Assembly (NCBI GenBank): GCA_963678675.1
Contig: OY783192.1
Coordinates: forward strand, 37,355,250-37,419,249
DNA length: 64,000 bases
Direction of reading: 5' to 3'
Source: Xiphydria camelus
Lineage: Eukaryota > Arthropoda > Insecta > Hymenoptera > Xiphydriidae
Shown: positions 11,664-26,600 of the stretch, one piece after another
Position numbering within the stretch: the first letter of the stretch is position 1
Layout of the letters: the number at the start of each line of letters is the position of its first letter
Translations under genes and position numbers: made by a program
Notes under the pieces: generated by a model
The model's input: the letters and a program-made list of their open reading frames with translations, nothing else
Databases searched by the model: none
What the model was told of the DNA's origin: nothing

Positions 11664-14600
11664 TCAGATCGGGGTGTAATTGCCCTTGGGCGTGTAGAAG
11701 ATCTGCCCCTTGACGACGCGCCTCGCGATTTCCGTCAGGAGCAGCTTCTTCTCCTTCTTGATCTTCTCCAAAATGCCTCGATTCTCTGTCGCCCGCCGCG
11801 AGAGGTAGGGCAGCACCTCTTTCACCGGTCCGTAGGGGATGTACTTGTACGCCGAGTAGCCGGACTGGCCTGGAAAGAAAGAAGCGCGAAGACGCGCGAG
11901 GTCGATCGTCGTCGACCGGACGCTTCGAGGAAGGCGCCGAGTTCTAGGCGGCGGGTGATATACGCACCTAAGGGGAACGTTAAGTAGTCGCACATGCCGA
12001 GCAACTGGCCGAAGCAGATGACCTTGTCTTCGGGAGAGATGCCGATTTCTTTCATTCTAAAGGGAGAAAAAATGATCATCGCATTAAATCGCGAACAACG
12101 TGGCGCGCTACGTCGAAGATACGACATCGAATGCCCGTACTTCTCGATTGCAAAACGAACTGTATCCTCGTTGTGCGAGGCGACCATGATCCCGATCTTT
12201 TTAGGATCCTCTCCCTTATCCTTGTACTGCTTCATTCTGCGCAGGCATTCCATCAGAGTTTTGTGATAAGACTCTGTGGTCGCTTCGAAGGTTGGATTCG
12301 TAGGGTCCGGGTAACCCATCGCCGCGGCTCTTGCTCTTTCCTGCACAGACAAGCCGATTCAACGAAGGAACAACGCGATTGACGCGAGTCGTCATTCGTT
12401 AAGCATCCGGTAACCGACCTGCTCGATATAAGCGCCGCGAACTATCTTAGCGCCGAAGTAGAAATTCTGACGCTCGGCCTGTTCGAGGTCAGTTTTCACC
12501 TCGTTGAAGGCTTCTTGCAGATACGTTTGGTACGTATTGAACACCACAGCCTAGGAGGAGGTAGACCACATTGAGATTTGAGAGCTCATTCACTGATTAC
12601 CTCTGTAATAACACACATTTGATACCACTATTTGTACGAGACCGTTAATTACCTTTTTTGTATTGTACTTGCGCATCATCTCTAACGTTAGTCGTGAGAT
12701 GGCCGGCTGAAAGTAGGTCTGTTCGGCGTCTATCATTATGCGAACGTCCAATTTCTCGGCGACCTGACGGCAGAAGGGAAACGCGAAATGTTGTAGACGA
12801 CGGCTACGCGTTTCTTCCTGGAGCGTGAGGAAATAGCGGGGCTAAAGTGAAAATGTTCTACACACCGAAACGATGGTATTCAGTCGACGGACCATATTCC
12901 TGAACATCTCTTCTTCTTTCGTCGTAAGCTGAGTCATCAGCTTCACCATTTTTCCGGTCTTGATATCCGGCACTTGGAAGGTTTCGCTCAATTCATAATT
13001 CTCATCCAAAATACCGCTCCATGGGAACAAATGGATGACACTGCCGCAAAAAATGACGATCAGAATCGCCGCTTGCCCCACTTGCGATTACGCGGTGCAT
13101 TGATACGATTACAGACGACACGGTTGATTTCCTTTAGTCGAGTCTCGTACTCGTTTTTCCCGTGGTACGACGAAACGCGATTTCGATCGTAATCGTATCA
13201 ATGGTCACATCAAAGAACACGCTTTTTCGAACCCTCGACCGATAATTCTAAAATGTTTCGCATTCGGACGGTAACTTATTTTAAGTAGAGCACATAATAG
13301 CGTTCTATTCCGTCAAAAGGACCCGAGCAGAAGAGGTTTCGAGAAAAATACTAGATGATAAGGGGAAATCTCATGCATTCGTAGATCCGTAAATTGGATG
13401 GGAGTTCGCAATGTTGCACCGATAAAATCGACAAAGGCCGAAGTGTTATTATCGCGATTAGATTCGACTGCTATTATTCGTTACCTATAAACTTTTGGCC
13501 CCAAGTTAGAGTGTAGCACTTTTAGGAAGAAGATATTTCGATTTACAAAAAGGAATTACTTATATCAATACAGGTCAAAAGCCCATAGATAACAAAATAG
13601 TTGTAGTCAAAGCAGATCGGAGCGGTACCATTTTACCGTATATTTTTTCTATTAATATTTTATCGCTGCAACGTTCTTAACTTCCTCTCGACGTCAATCG
13701 AAGGTTCAATGAAAAGTTGTCGATTGAAGAAGCGACTGATTTCACGCACCAGTGCTTCGAAAGCACGCAACGGGAGCGAAAACATAGGGAACGTGCATTC
13801 GTGAGCTCAAGCAGTGCAGATACAGCGTAAATGACAAGCAAAAGGGCGGAACTGTATCTTGTGAAGCTATAGAGTCAAAGAAGCGACGACCAGGGCGATC
13901 TTTGAACCATCGCCGGTGCAAACGACAACACTCGCTATGTAGCTACATTATTATTGAATATCCTTACTTTCTGTTTGTCCACGAAGCCAGCCAGAAACAG
14001 AAAACGATACATGACATTAGAAAACAGAATTTGAGAGTGACGATTGTATCGTTAAAAAAAAATTAAACGAATTTCCATACGAATATGACGCGACGAGTGC
14101 TAAATAAGAAGGATAACATCGTTAGTTCGAACGTTTCAAGTTAAAAAAGAACCGCGTCGCGAAAAGAAAAAAAAAAGGGAGGGTGAATGGTTTGTGAATA
14201 ATTTTCTCCGTGAAATCGACGCGGGATGATTCTCAGTGCAGCAGCAGTTGCATCGATCAGAAAATGCTATTATCAGTTTTGCCCACGTCTAGTCTCAACG
14301 TACCCTTCTTTGTCCGACTGAATTTTCTCGAGGAATTTTTGTACCGGCGCAGCGTCCTTAATGTGCGCTTCGGCAAATTTCTTCTTGAAATCGTCGGGCT
14401 TGGCGTGGTGAGCCAAAACGGCACCCTCGCCGCCGACCACGTCGGACATGTACTGACGTGCTCGCATTATAACTTCGGACAATTGAAGCTGAAACAACGA
14501 GTGGAATTTGCTGTTGACGAACAATCGACCGGGTCACCCTCCGTCGTCGCTCGATGAGCATAATACGTAAAATAGTCGTATGTCGCGTTCGTCGCCAATT

Positions 14601-17600
14601 TGTAGCAATTTTTAATCGCAAACGCCACGCGCGGGGCGCGGATCGAAATAAACGTACGAGCAAGACTTTTCTTCGTTCTCTCGCGAAATTATTGGCTAAA
14701 TCTCATATCCTCGAACGATAGAATGTACTAACCAATAATTGAGGACGTCCGAGAGCTGTTAACTTGACAGCGGTAATGCCAAGACCCATTGAAGCGCCTG
14801 GGTAAAAAGAGTCGCATTATTTTCCGCACTGCGGAATGTGTGGTCCATAATTACTGTGCGGCGAATGCACGCAGGATTTTATGCACGATATAAATGTACG
14901 GCAGCTTCCTTATTCTTCAAGGAGGTTCGTCGGAATCTTTCGAAAGAGAAGCCGAAGGTCAGCTTTATCGACTTCGTTTGAACTTCCCTGACCAAGCATT
15001 CTCATAATTTTGTATCCTACAATCCGTGAATAATTTGTCCTTCGTACTTATTCCTGAGTGATTTTGTCTTGCGTGCTTGACAATTCCGAACGAACCTCCT
15101 TAAATAACAGAAGGAGTATATCTTAATAGCACAAATATTTCAGAGACATCCTGAGAGTGGAGTTATTTTTCGATCCTGTGAGTAGAGTGATGTTATTTTT
15201 CGATCAACTTCGACCGCTATTATCCCGTTCATTGTGAACTTTTGGGCTAAGTTGGTATGCTACTTTTATAATGATCATATTTCGGTCTACAAAAAAGTAT
15301 TTATCAATATAGGGCAAATGTCGACAGGTAACGAGATACTCGTGGTTGTAGCTGAATGGAATAGTACCACTCTACCGTACGCAAATATTTGTAGACTGCT
15401 TCTGGAATATTCCTAAAACATCCACAGAAAATGTACGCATATTCGTGCTATCAGAGTTCTCATGTACGGGAAAATATGAGGGAGCATTTGGAATCCCGCA
15501 CTAGAAAAAAGAAAAGAAAAAAGCGACGAGGCATTTTTAAAACAATAAAAATATCAGCGTTCTGTGCAGAAACATAGAATCAAAGCAGCATAATATATTC
15601 ATGGACGAGTACAGGGAAAGGCAGAGAAACACATCAAGACGAAACGAATTTTACGGCAATGAGATTTATTCAAGGAAATTTGCGTTGCGTTACGAACTTA
15701 GGGTGTGAGTAGAGAAATCGTGACGTATAGGGTCTAAGGTCACCAGAGAGTTCTCTTACCAGGATTAGGATCGACCTGAAGATTCTGGGTGATATTTAAC
15801 GAGGGGTATTTCAACGTCAGGGTCTTAATTTCGTCGTCTGTAAAAAGCGAGCGGTGGAATGTTACGGAGTTAGTGGGAGGTTATTATGCTTCGGTGATGC
15901 GGAAAGGAGATCGAGACGGACCGCATATTTGTTGTGTCATTCGGTAATTGCGATAAATGCGAATGCATTTTAAAAAGCCAATAACTGCACCTCTGAAACT
16001 TTGTTAGAATACATTGAGAGACGATCGCTGTGTGTCGTTATAACATTCAGAGTCCTGAGTCATTTTCGCTACAAAATTATGTCACAGCGTTGGCCAAGTA
16101 GCAGAAGGGTAAGACCCAGATGCATCCAACTATTTATAAGCCACAACTTCGCTATATTCGCGCAGTGACCGTGCGTACGTACGCGATCCGAGTACTTCTC
16201 GTTCTGTCCACGGAGCCTCCTACAGAATTTTGCGAAGCAAACGGAAAGTACGTGGAATCAATGCCGCAAAAAAGATCCCTCGGAGGGCTTCGCGAATAGA
16301 GGAAAAAATATACGAAGACAGTATTAAATTCTCGATGCGAATTTTCGTGGCACTGTTTCCAAATCAAAATCAACCTTGCATCTCTTGCGTTATTTAGATT
16401 ATCGTCACTGAAAACGATCGCGTGGCTATTTGTAATTCGTGCAGAAGACCGACGGTACTTTTGCTTCAATAATGATCCTTAAAATATGGAATCGATTACA
16501 CTAACAACGCACGTTACGTAAACATAATAAGGTCAGTGAGCAAAACTCCTTGAAACGCGATTGGAACAACGCGAGCCATACTCGACATAGATAATAGGAT
16601 TGCTAATGGCCCGCTCATTATTTGTCCATAGTTTATGATTCGTTCCTTCGGTCATAAATGAGTAGATACTGTAATTTGTCTCATGTTAACACCGACAAAT
16701 ATAGGCATACCGACTGCTGTACTTGCATCGAGTACAGAGACCGCGTTGCGGGTTGTAAAAATTAAATAGCTGCCGGCTCGATTGGCAGCTACTTCGATTT
16801 TTGCGATAAAAGGACAACGAAATACTTTACGTCTTACTCTGAACCAGGCATTGCCTTGTGTGAATCAAATGAGAGATAAACGCAACCTACGTCTGGCTCA
16901 GATTCGGACATGCGGCGTATAGGGTTACGGGTAATGCGTGACTCGGGAAAAATTAGTATAATTAATATTGCGTTATTAAAAGTGTGCGGAAGAAAAAGAC
17001 ACCAGCAGGGCATTGCAGTGGGGAAAAAGTTTTGGGAATCCGCATATGTTTTAAGCGACGAATGCGCTTTCGCAAATCAATGATAAAATGAACGAAAATC
17101 AGTCGAATTCATTCGAAACTGTCGGGAAAAAGAGCACAACTCCTGTTAAACATTTTTCGTACTTACCGGCCACGGCCTCTAAACTTCTGATGAAGACGTC
17201 CATGTTGCGTTCGCAGGACGCCTCGTTGAGGTAAAAGTATGTCCTAGCCGATGACACTTTGTACCGCCTGTCGGCGAAGGATTTCTCCACGTGATATTTT
17301 TTCAATGTTCCCTCTTTTTTCTCGTCGCCAGCCTCTGATACAGAAGCTCTGCAATCATACGACAAATTCGTTTCGTCATGAAATGCTATTCAAAATAACA
17401 GCAACCGTCCCATCCCCTTCCCGTATTAAGACAAACTCACTGGACTTCGCGACGCTCCGCTTCCTCCTGGGAAATGTCCTCCTCCACGGAGTAATCAAGA
17501 ATTGGTTTCACGCCAAATTGTCTGAGACGATCCAGGACCGGCCTGATTTTATGTTCATCTTCGCCAGCGACAAAATGTCCATAAAAGGTCGCTTTCATGA

Positions 17601-20600
17601 GCAAAGTGAAAAGCCTCTCCCCCAAGATGGCTTTCGTGATTTTCATCAACTGAAATCAACAAAGGGGAAAAAATCGTATGGTGATTTTTATATTACAGAT
17701 TTTGAAGTGAAATCACATCGGAACAGAGTGTCGCCGTCTTGAAACTGGCGAGCAGTTGAATCGCGAGAGCCCGGGCTGCGTTATCGACGCAGTGTAGATT
17801 TCCCGATGTAACATAAGACGCGACGCTCGCATACATAAAATACGACGACGCACATATAACGCACGGAGGAATGCAGTATCGCTTGAGCGTTTCATCGACG
17901 GCGTTTCGAGAAATAAAAATCGACGGATCACATTAATACGGGAGATAATTCGAGTCCTTCATTCGTTACCTCGATTTTACTCTAAAATTGAAACCTGCGA
18001 CTATTTTTGACATCACTGGAAAAAAATTCGGTTCATTCAACCGTCGGAGAGGTTGAATACGGCGAACCTCACGGTGTAATTGTTTCAAGTAGATACCCAC
18101 TTGTTTAAATTTCAAATTGGTTGCTTTTCAACTCTATTTATTTTTCCTTACACTCTTACGGTACTGAAACAATTGCACCGTGAGGTTCGCCGTATTCAAC
18201 TTTAGCGATGGTTGAACGAAGCAATTTTTTTTCAGTGTATAATTATATAATTTGTTGAAATTATATTTCAGCGACGAAGACTTTCGTGTTTCGGACCGTC
18301 ATAAAATCAAGCAATATCTAGCGGCTCGAAGTGTATCGCTCTTTCGACCCACATCGCGGCACTTCTACGTGCACGAGTATCACACGCGCGATATCGCGGT
18401 GCATTGGCTCGGTACCAGCTGAAACACGATAGTCCTGCAAGGGAGCCTCGTAAGAACCTGCATAATTGGCACATGTGGCTGCGTATATATTATACATACG
18501 CTCGAGCGATTCGTTGCGTTGAAAATTGCTCTCCAGACGGTTCGATAAACCGTCTTTCCCTCCGTGTGACATTTATCGCGGTGCAGTATGTGACACAATT
18601 GTTAAGCGTTTCGCGAGTGTTGGTGTATCGGTAAAATCGTCAGCCGATTTTTTCACTAGGCGTCCTAGAATTTTCATGACGAATTTTAATCTTTCCCGTT
18701 CAACGCCTCTCGTCGATCGCGACCGATAAATCGGCGCGATAAAAAAGGGAATCGTCGTGCGGTCTCCATGTCGGGACGAGCGATCGGCGACGTCCCGCGG
18801 AGTTTATATTTACGAACTCTCTGGCCAGGATCAATACCCGGTTGGCGAAACCGCGAATGCCTCCCCTCTCTACCCTCTCTCGGTCGACTACGTCAGTTCG
18901 AGGACTTATCGCCGACTTTCGCAGCCAGCAGGACACGGGGGTAGTTCCGAATTCGCGCGAAAAGTGACAGAACCCCCGTTCGCAGCGCGGAGAAAAATCT
19001 ACAGCGGCTTCCGAGAAGCGCGAGACGATTGCAGGAATGCCAGACGAGCCTGCAGTTCGAAATAAAGCGAGGACGAGAATAGAGCGGTGCGGAATGCGAA
19101 GCCATCCGCCTCTCGTTGTCCTGAGCTCCAAGCTCCGCGAGCACGCGCTGCAGGAGACACAGGACGCGCGTGGGTGTGCTCGAAAATAAAGCGAAAAGTG
19201 ATCCGCGAGGGAAAAAGAGACGCAATTTTTCGGTAGTGTGGGGACAAATTTTCCTTCGCAATGAACGAGTGTTACGGCACACTGTTTGGCTTTTTAACGG
19301 CGCAAGAGAAATTCCGCTAAATATAAATTATGACTCGTAAAGATGAATTAAAATTGTTATAAGCGCTCCTTTACCGACGATCTTTAACGGCGCAATAATA
19401 ATTCGGCGAATTCAAATTACGTCAGGACGTGATAAAGATGCACCGAATTATTATTGTTTCGTGGCATTATTTGAATTCATCGTAATATTATTATATCATA
19501 ATATAAGTAAAAACAATATTATATCCGGACATTATAAAAATGAATTAAATTTATGCCTTCGCATAATAATAACTGAGCGTTACTCCTACGACGCTCCGTC
19601 TGTTTGGGATGAGTTTTAGGCTCGCACGTAATTTTAATTAATTTGTTGTATGCTGTAACATAAGAACGTTTCCAAACCATTCCTTCTCCTCTCTTAAATA
19701 ATAAAGAATCCAGCCGCGATATCAGTGGCACTTGATGCCGTGATTCCGACCGCCTTTTATATCCGATCGATCGAACCGTTCGGATTGCCGCAGTTGCGTC
19801 GCGCGCGGAATGCACCCCGTCCCATGTCCCGCGGTGCAGAGGGCGAAGGGAGGGCAGAGGGCGGTGTTTCCTCATCGCGAATGCGCGCCGAGGCGCGACG
19901 GAAGATTTATCGAAGGGGCAAAAGCGATGGGGAAATGACAGGTTCCGGTATGGAAAACAACGGCGAACTCGCGCGGTTCTATCCATCCCGCAGGGGTGAT
20001 CGATCCGCGCGCGGGGCTCGAAATAGAAGCGACTCGCGCGACTTCGCTCTCCGCGGGGGGTTGGCGCGGCCAATAAACGGAGAAGATGAAGAAAGACGTC
20101 GGCCGCTCGGAATCCGAGTTCGGGATCTTCGAGGGTTTCGCGGGGGGGGGGGGGGGGGCACGGGGGTGATAAACTCGGCCGAATGAATCAGATTTCGTCG
20201 GTGTACCGCGCGAGAGAAAAATCGTCTTCCACGCGTCAATGAATCTATTGCGTACCAAAGATATAGCGATGATAATAATATTTCTGTCGACCGCAAAAAG
20301 TCTACATTTTTTAAAGCCCTTTACTGGCAAATTACGACGCGATGACCTGCACCTGTGTGTCACTTCAGACGGACGAGATACGACAGTTTGCAGACGAATT
20401 CAATTATCAACCCAGGGGGCAAATATGTGCTCGGCGATAAGGTATCATCGGACACCCTCGTGGGAAATCTGTTACGCTGAGAAAAAAAAATGGAATATTC
20501 AATTAAATCGGTGTCAACTGATGGGGAAATGCAGAATTATTTGCTTTGATTAATAAATTTCATTATAGCGATTAACGGCTACTTGAAAGGAAACAGGCTG

Positions 20601-23600
20601 TAGTCCACTCGAGTGAATTATATTAGGCTAAGTAACTTGATCTACATTCCCCCCACTCGTAACCGCCGATTTAGTTAAATCTACTGAATTTTTTGCGCAG
20701 CGTGGGCTACCCGAGCTCAGTTCCCGGCAGAGATTCCTCTGCGCGGGGGGGTTGGGGGAGGGGGTAAATCTGACAAGTGTTCACATAGGGGCGCGACGAG
20801 ATAGCCGTCCAATTATATCGCATTGTTCCATCTAGCGAAAATCTAAATTCCCACGTGCCACGCGGAAAAAAAATTATTTTGCAGTTTCATCAAAACTGGG
20901 TTCTGCCGAAAACATTTTGCCGTCATTGCAAAAATATTATCCGTCGCAACGCAGAAGATGTGTCGAGAATAATAGTAAAAATATTTACCGAGATGGCAAA
21001 TATTTTTACCGAAATAATTGCACTGCGATTGCAATTAAATTTGCGATCATTGGACGTATATTTTGCTGTCACAAATAATACTTTTGTCGTGACGGCAAAA
21101 CGTTCTGAGCTAATTCAATGTTGCCAAGACTGCAAACTCCTTTTCCTCCGTGCACGTGGTCGCGAATTATCAGACCATTCTCTCAAAACGACGTTTCCTT
21201 TCGTCGAGGAAACCTCTCACAGGCAAAAAAAGACCAGCAATTTTTATAGTTTCATCCACTAGCGCTGAGATTCGTATATAATTATTATATATAAAATGTA
21301 TGCTTTTTACTCGTTGGCGGTTTGATTTGGTTTCTTAAATAATTTGGAAATGTCAAATAACTGAGATAGGGGATTATATTTATGTGCCTTTCGCATTCCA
21401 TACAGATTCCAAAGAAGGAATAATGTCATCGATCGACAGTGGTCGTGGAGAATCGCTTTGTACTCCGCGTCGAGTGCAGAAAAAATTCGGACCAGAGGTG
21501 GCAGTTCCAGTAAAAGTATAACCGGATATAATATCTGTTTCCACAGAAATTTCTACCGATTCCCCAGGAATTTCTATCGATTCCCCAGAAAAAAAAAAAA
21601 CCACCTAATTACTGTGCAAATCTGTAAAGTTTCCTGGGCGAAATCGTAGTTTACGCTCTAGTCAAATTGCAATTCGTGTAGTTCCTTTTTCTCCGTGCAC
21701 AGCGGGAGGTCGGATTGTACTCGCACAAATATAAATACACGCGTAATCGAACCGATGCACTCGGGAAAAAATGCTCGTCGTGAACACACACCCCGAACAC
21801 CGCCAACTGGCAGCCCCGACAGGAATAGGATCAGCCCCTTGTCCTCTTTAAATATATTTAAAGATACACATATCTTTCGCGGCCCTCGAACCGACTCGCA
21901 CTTCGGTTCTAGCCGGTTACGCGGAGGATTTCGAGCGGGTCATCGTGACCGAGAAATTCGGCGGCTATAAATAAAAGTACGCGAGGGACATTCTAGAATA
22001 TGCCGGAGTTACGCTCGCGCGCGGGCTGCAAATGCGTACGACGAGGGATCCGACGACTGCGGCGCAGAGGCGGTTGCGGACGTCCAGGCGCGACTTACGG
22101 ACGACGACGCACGTGCGCGATTATCGGGGCGCGCCGCTATTTGCTCAGCCGTATCTGGCATCCTCTGCGAACGCGTTTGGCACACGCAGTTATGTTTTAA
22201 CGGAGAGAAATGTCTCGTCTCGCGCATCCAGGGAGAATGATGTCCCCGCGGATGAATGGAGCATAAATTAAACTAGGATAGACCGAGGGCAATTGGATCA
22301 TGGATCCGTATTTCTCGGATTGTGTTGAAAATGAGTACCTAAGTACATATTTCGATCGTTCGTACACTGAGTAAAACAGTTTACCGACAGTTGGTAGATG
22401 TAATTTTAAATATGGCGAAATAAATATTTCACCAGGACGAGAAAATGTTTGTTCATTATCAAAATCTCTCTATTTCGCTCAAATATTATATTATAGTTGC
22501 CCCAAAGGAGTTAATACGTTTCAAATAAATATCTTAATAGTTAACGGATATTGACTGGATTCGATAAAATGTTTATTTCGCCATATTCAAACAAGCATTT
22601 ATCATCTACAAATAAATGGTCTCCTCGGTGTATTATACTTCGTTCCTCTTTGATGAAGTAATACGAACAATTGAAATGCTCATTTTCACCACGAGCTGAG
22701 AAATTCGTATAGATCTATGAACCGATTTTTGTTTCGTATTGGCTCTTCCAATTCGCTAGCAATGCAGTCGTCGAAAAGAAGACCGTATCGAAAGAAGATA
22801 AGGCGTTTCGAGAGATCTCCCCATACGAATGGAACAGGAACGTATATATCGCGATACGGTGAACGACCTTCGAAAGAATCGTTGTACGCGTTGCGTGAGC
22901 CACGCGAGCCCTTATCGCACGCAGCAGCAGCGCTCGAGACTGCGAGTCTCGACTTAATCTTTACAAATGTTTACATTGTGCCACTCGACATTGATAAATA
23001 CCCGATGAAAGAGACGACCGATTCTCGGTTAAATGAATCACGCTCGAATTAAGGTCGCGATCGTTCACTCGATTTGACTGAGAAAGTCAAGGCTGAATCG
23101 TGATATTTAAAGAGAGAAGAAGAATTAAATCGATTCGTTGATGACTTTTTTGCAGGCCTACCGGACTGTCGGACGCGTGATATCGAACCCGAATATAAAT
23201 CCGCATTTTATTGTGGAGATATCGAATCGGGCAACGCTCATATTACACTTCCGATGCGTTTTACGGTATAATTCCGTAAGCTCCCCCGCCGCGTTCTTAT
23301 CTCTCGTCATTGGGTCAGAGAGACGCGCGCGCTTGCCGATACGAGCATTAACGCTGATAGCGTCGTAAACATTCCCACGCTCCCCGGTGAAAGCGGTCTC
23401 GAATGAACGATAACTCGCAATCTCCGTACGTCAATTCCTTCGGCGCCACGTGTCATTATCGTTTCACCGTACGTTCGTAATGGACTACTAGACACCGCGG
23501 TAGGTCTAAAGCGCGCGGAGAAACTCTCTGATTAGCGCGGATTGCACGAAGAAAAAAAATCATTTTGCAGTGTTTGCAATAATAGATTTCACTGAGAATT

Positions 23601-26600
23601 TCTCGCTGCACCGAGAAACAGTTTATCGATAGTTAATAAATGTAATTTCAAATACAGCGAAATAAATATTTCGTTAGGATGAAAAGATATAAGTTCGTTA
23701 TATATATATTAAAATATTTATTTCATTCGAATAGTTATCTCGAAGGATCAGATTGTGCCAAATAAATATTGCAATAGTTAACGAATATTTACTTGGATCG
23801 ATAAAATGTTTATTTTGCCACATTCGACGAGACATTTATTAACTACGAATCAACTGTTTTCTCGGTGTATCGTGACAAAAATATCGAAGGATAAAGCACT
23901 GAAAATTTTGCAATTAACTGCGACGAATCGAATTACTTTACAGAATCGAAATAATCAAGCATTCCATACGTCAAACCGCAGACCGGTAATCCTCGACGAA
24001 ACCAAATCACAGTAATTATATTCAATTAAACCCATTCCGTCGTCGCTCCGCTACGACTCATTAAACGCCATTCGCGAATTGCTCTCGACCGTGAATAATG
24101 CGCAACCCATTGAAATCTGTCGCGTCGAAGTAATAATTAAGCACTCATTTACACAAACATCCAATCCAAACCTGCATTAGCGATGATTCGAGACACCGCG
24201 TATGCAGAAACGAGTGGAAAACGTGAACCACTCACTCAGTTCGCCTCTGACCACTACACCGAGAAAAATAATTAGGTTAAAATGAAATAAACGCGTCCAG
24301 TTTGACGTGTTCAGTTATTCTAATCAAAATACTGGTTCAGTTGAACGAAATATCAAGTTATTCCAACCAAATCTCTAGTTACTCTAACCGAAAAATGAAC
24401 AGTTTAATAAAACGGATGGGGGATCTGTATTTCACCAAATAGTTTGATCATCGTCTTCAAGATTTTGGTTAAATCGACCAAACCATTTTTCCCAGCGTAC
24501 GATTCAAACCCAAATTCAAGTGCCAACTCTCTTGCTAGCTCTCATTGCCCCGTATAAATGACAGCATTTTCAGCTGAGCAGGATTTTAGCTGTACTGAGT
24601 TACGCTCGACTTACACCTGCCTATTTCGACCGTGTTAAAAGTTACACTCGGTGTAGCCAGTATAGCCTGGTGCAAGCCAGCTGAAAACGCTGTAAAATAT
24701 GCACACGCTTGCATTCGTCCATCAACATTGTTCGATCCCAAGAATCATCGCGGTGCGGCAACTTGACAATATATCGCTCACCGGCTGCAACATTGGCATA
24801 ACTCAAAATTGGAATTTTCCCAAGACGACCTTAAAGGTTGAATTATATTACACAAGCGTTGACCATTTGCTGCCAGATTATGATAATTATCATGAAAATT
24901 CTATCATAATCTGGCAGCAAGGTCAACGCTCGTATGATATAATTCAACTTTTATAAAATCGTCACTTGGGAAAATTCCAATTCTGAGTTATGCCACTGTT
25001 GCAGCCGGTGAGCGAGATGTATCATCAAAGTACCGATTGTCGACGACGAACGCGAAGCGTGTGTACGTCGATCGCATCGACCGCTATTCGTCAAACTCCG
25101 TCGGACCACGAGGATCGTCGTCGTCGTCGATCGTCGTCACGCTCGCGGCTCGACCTTGCTACTCTCGTTCGTCCAGTTTCTTTTTAGACGCTCTCAATAT
25201 CTTTCGTCACCGGTCGCGTAAGAATACTTGCGTACCGCGAGGGACTTTGACATTGCCGAAATAGAACTCGTCGAGGCTGCGATGCTCGCGCGATTCAACG
25301 CGACGCGGCACTGTTCAATGAACGAAAATTTCCACGGGGAAAGTCGACCCCAAATCGATTTCGATGAATTGCGATGAATCGCCTCATTCGTCACGCCTCT
25401 TACATCCTTTAAGTGATATATTTTCGTTCGCGGACGAAAAATCCGGTTCGACTGGGATTTTTAAGTGGAACAACATATTTTCCCCTGTGAATCACTCTTG
25501 TTTTTGTTCCTCAATCGTGTGCGCTTTTCTGGAAAAGAGAGCGTAACGAAACGTTCGACGTATGGAAATGTTTGCCTATCTTTTACGAATCGAATTCTTG
25601 GTAAAGTTTTTATTCTTCTCGAATACTCGCTTACTTGCGAGATTTTACTTTGTAGATAAGAAGAGAGAGAAAGAGGGAGGGTCTAAAAAGATTTTAACGA
25701 TATCTTGATCTACCCTCTCTGCGATTCTTCGACACCAATCGGAGGTCGAATAAAGGTCGATTACACATATCCGATTCAGCTCAGACCCAATGCCGTTCGA
25801 CGTTCGACACACGCATCGGAGATATAATATTTATGTATAAATCCCTAAAAGCCCCGCAGAGAAATTCAAGCGGTAATTTTTTCCGATTCGAATAAAACTT
25901 TACCCGTGTATACCAAGTATCGATAGACAACACGTAGAATCTCATCAAATTCGCAATTAAAATCTCAGATGGACAAATATATACTTTAATTGCAGAGCAA
26001 CTCAAGGTAGTATCAACTCATTTAATGCATCAAGGTTGTGCACTTTATGAATCATCACAGAGGTAGCAAATCCGAGTCATCAAATGATTTCAAACTGAGC
26101 AAAAAATCTATTCGACGTATCATAAATGTATCGCTACAATAAACAGAGCGATTAATTTGAATTTATAATCTAAACTTAACTATTCTTTGAAGAACTTTTA
26201 TTTTTTAAACTCCTGCGGTAAAACAAACATTGACGACTTTAGAACGTTCGATTATTGCCGCTTCTATGAACGTCGTGACGATCGCACAAGTCCTATCTGG
26301 GATACACACCTATGTACATACGTACACGTATAAAATGCGATCGCACACGTCGTCGCGACGGATAGCGAGAACTTCTCTACACACACACACACACACACAC
26401 AGCCAGGACAATCGGATTGTCCAGTGACACGTACGTTCGCGACACGCGTCACGTGCTACGAGTTTCCGGGATTCGCTGCGAGAATAAATGGTTCCAAATA
26501 CGCAAAGTTGCGATGTACATCGTACGTCGTCGACGGACAGGGATTCCGCAGGGGCGCGTGGATTACCGGTCGACCTTGAGACTCCACGAGCACGTGTCGC

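Noticed and set aside
18700..20190. Series of overlapping GC-rich frames on both strands
   Set aside because: All Arg/Ser/Gly-rich, mutually antisense, and located in the long PRODH intron with no splice logic.
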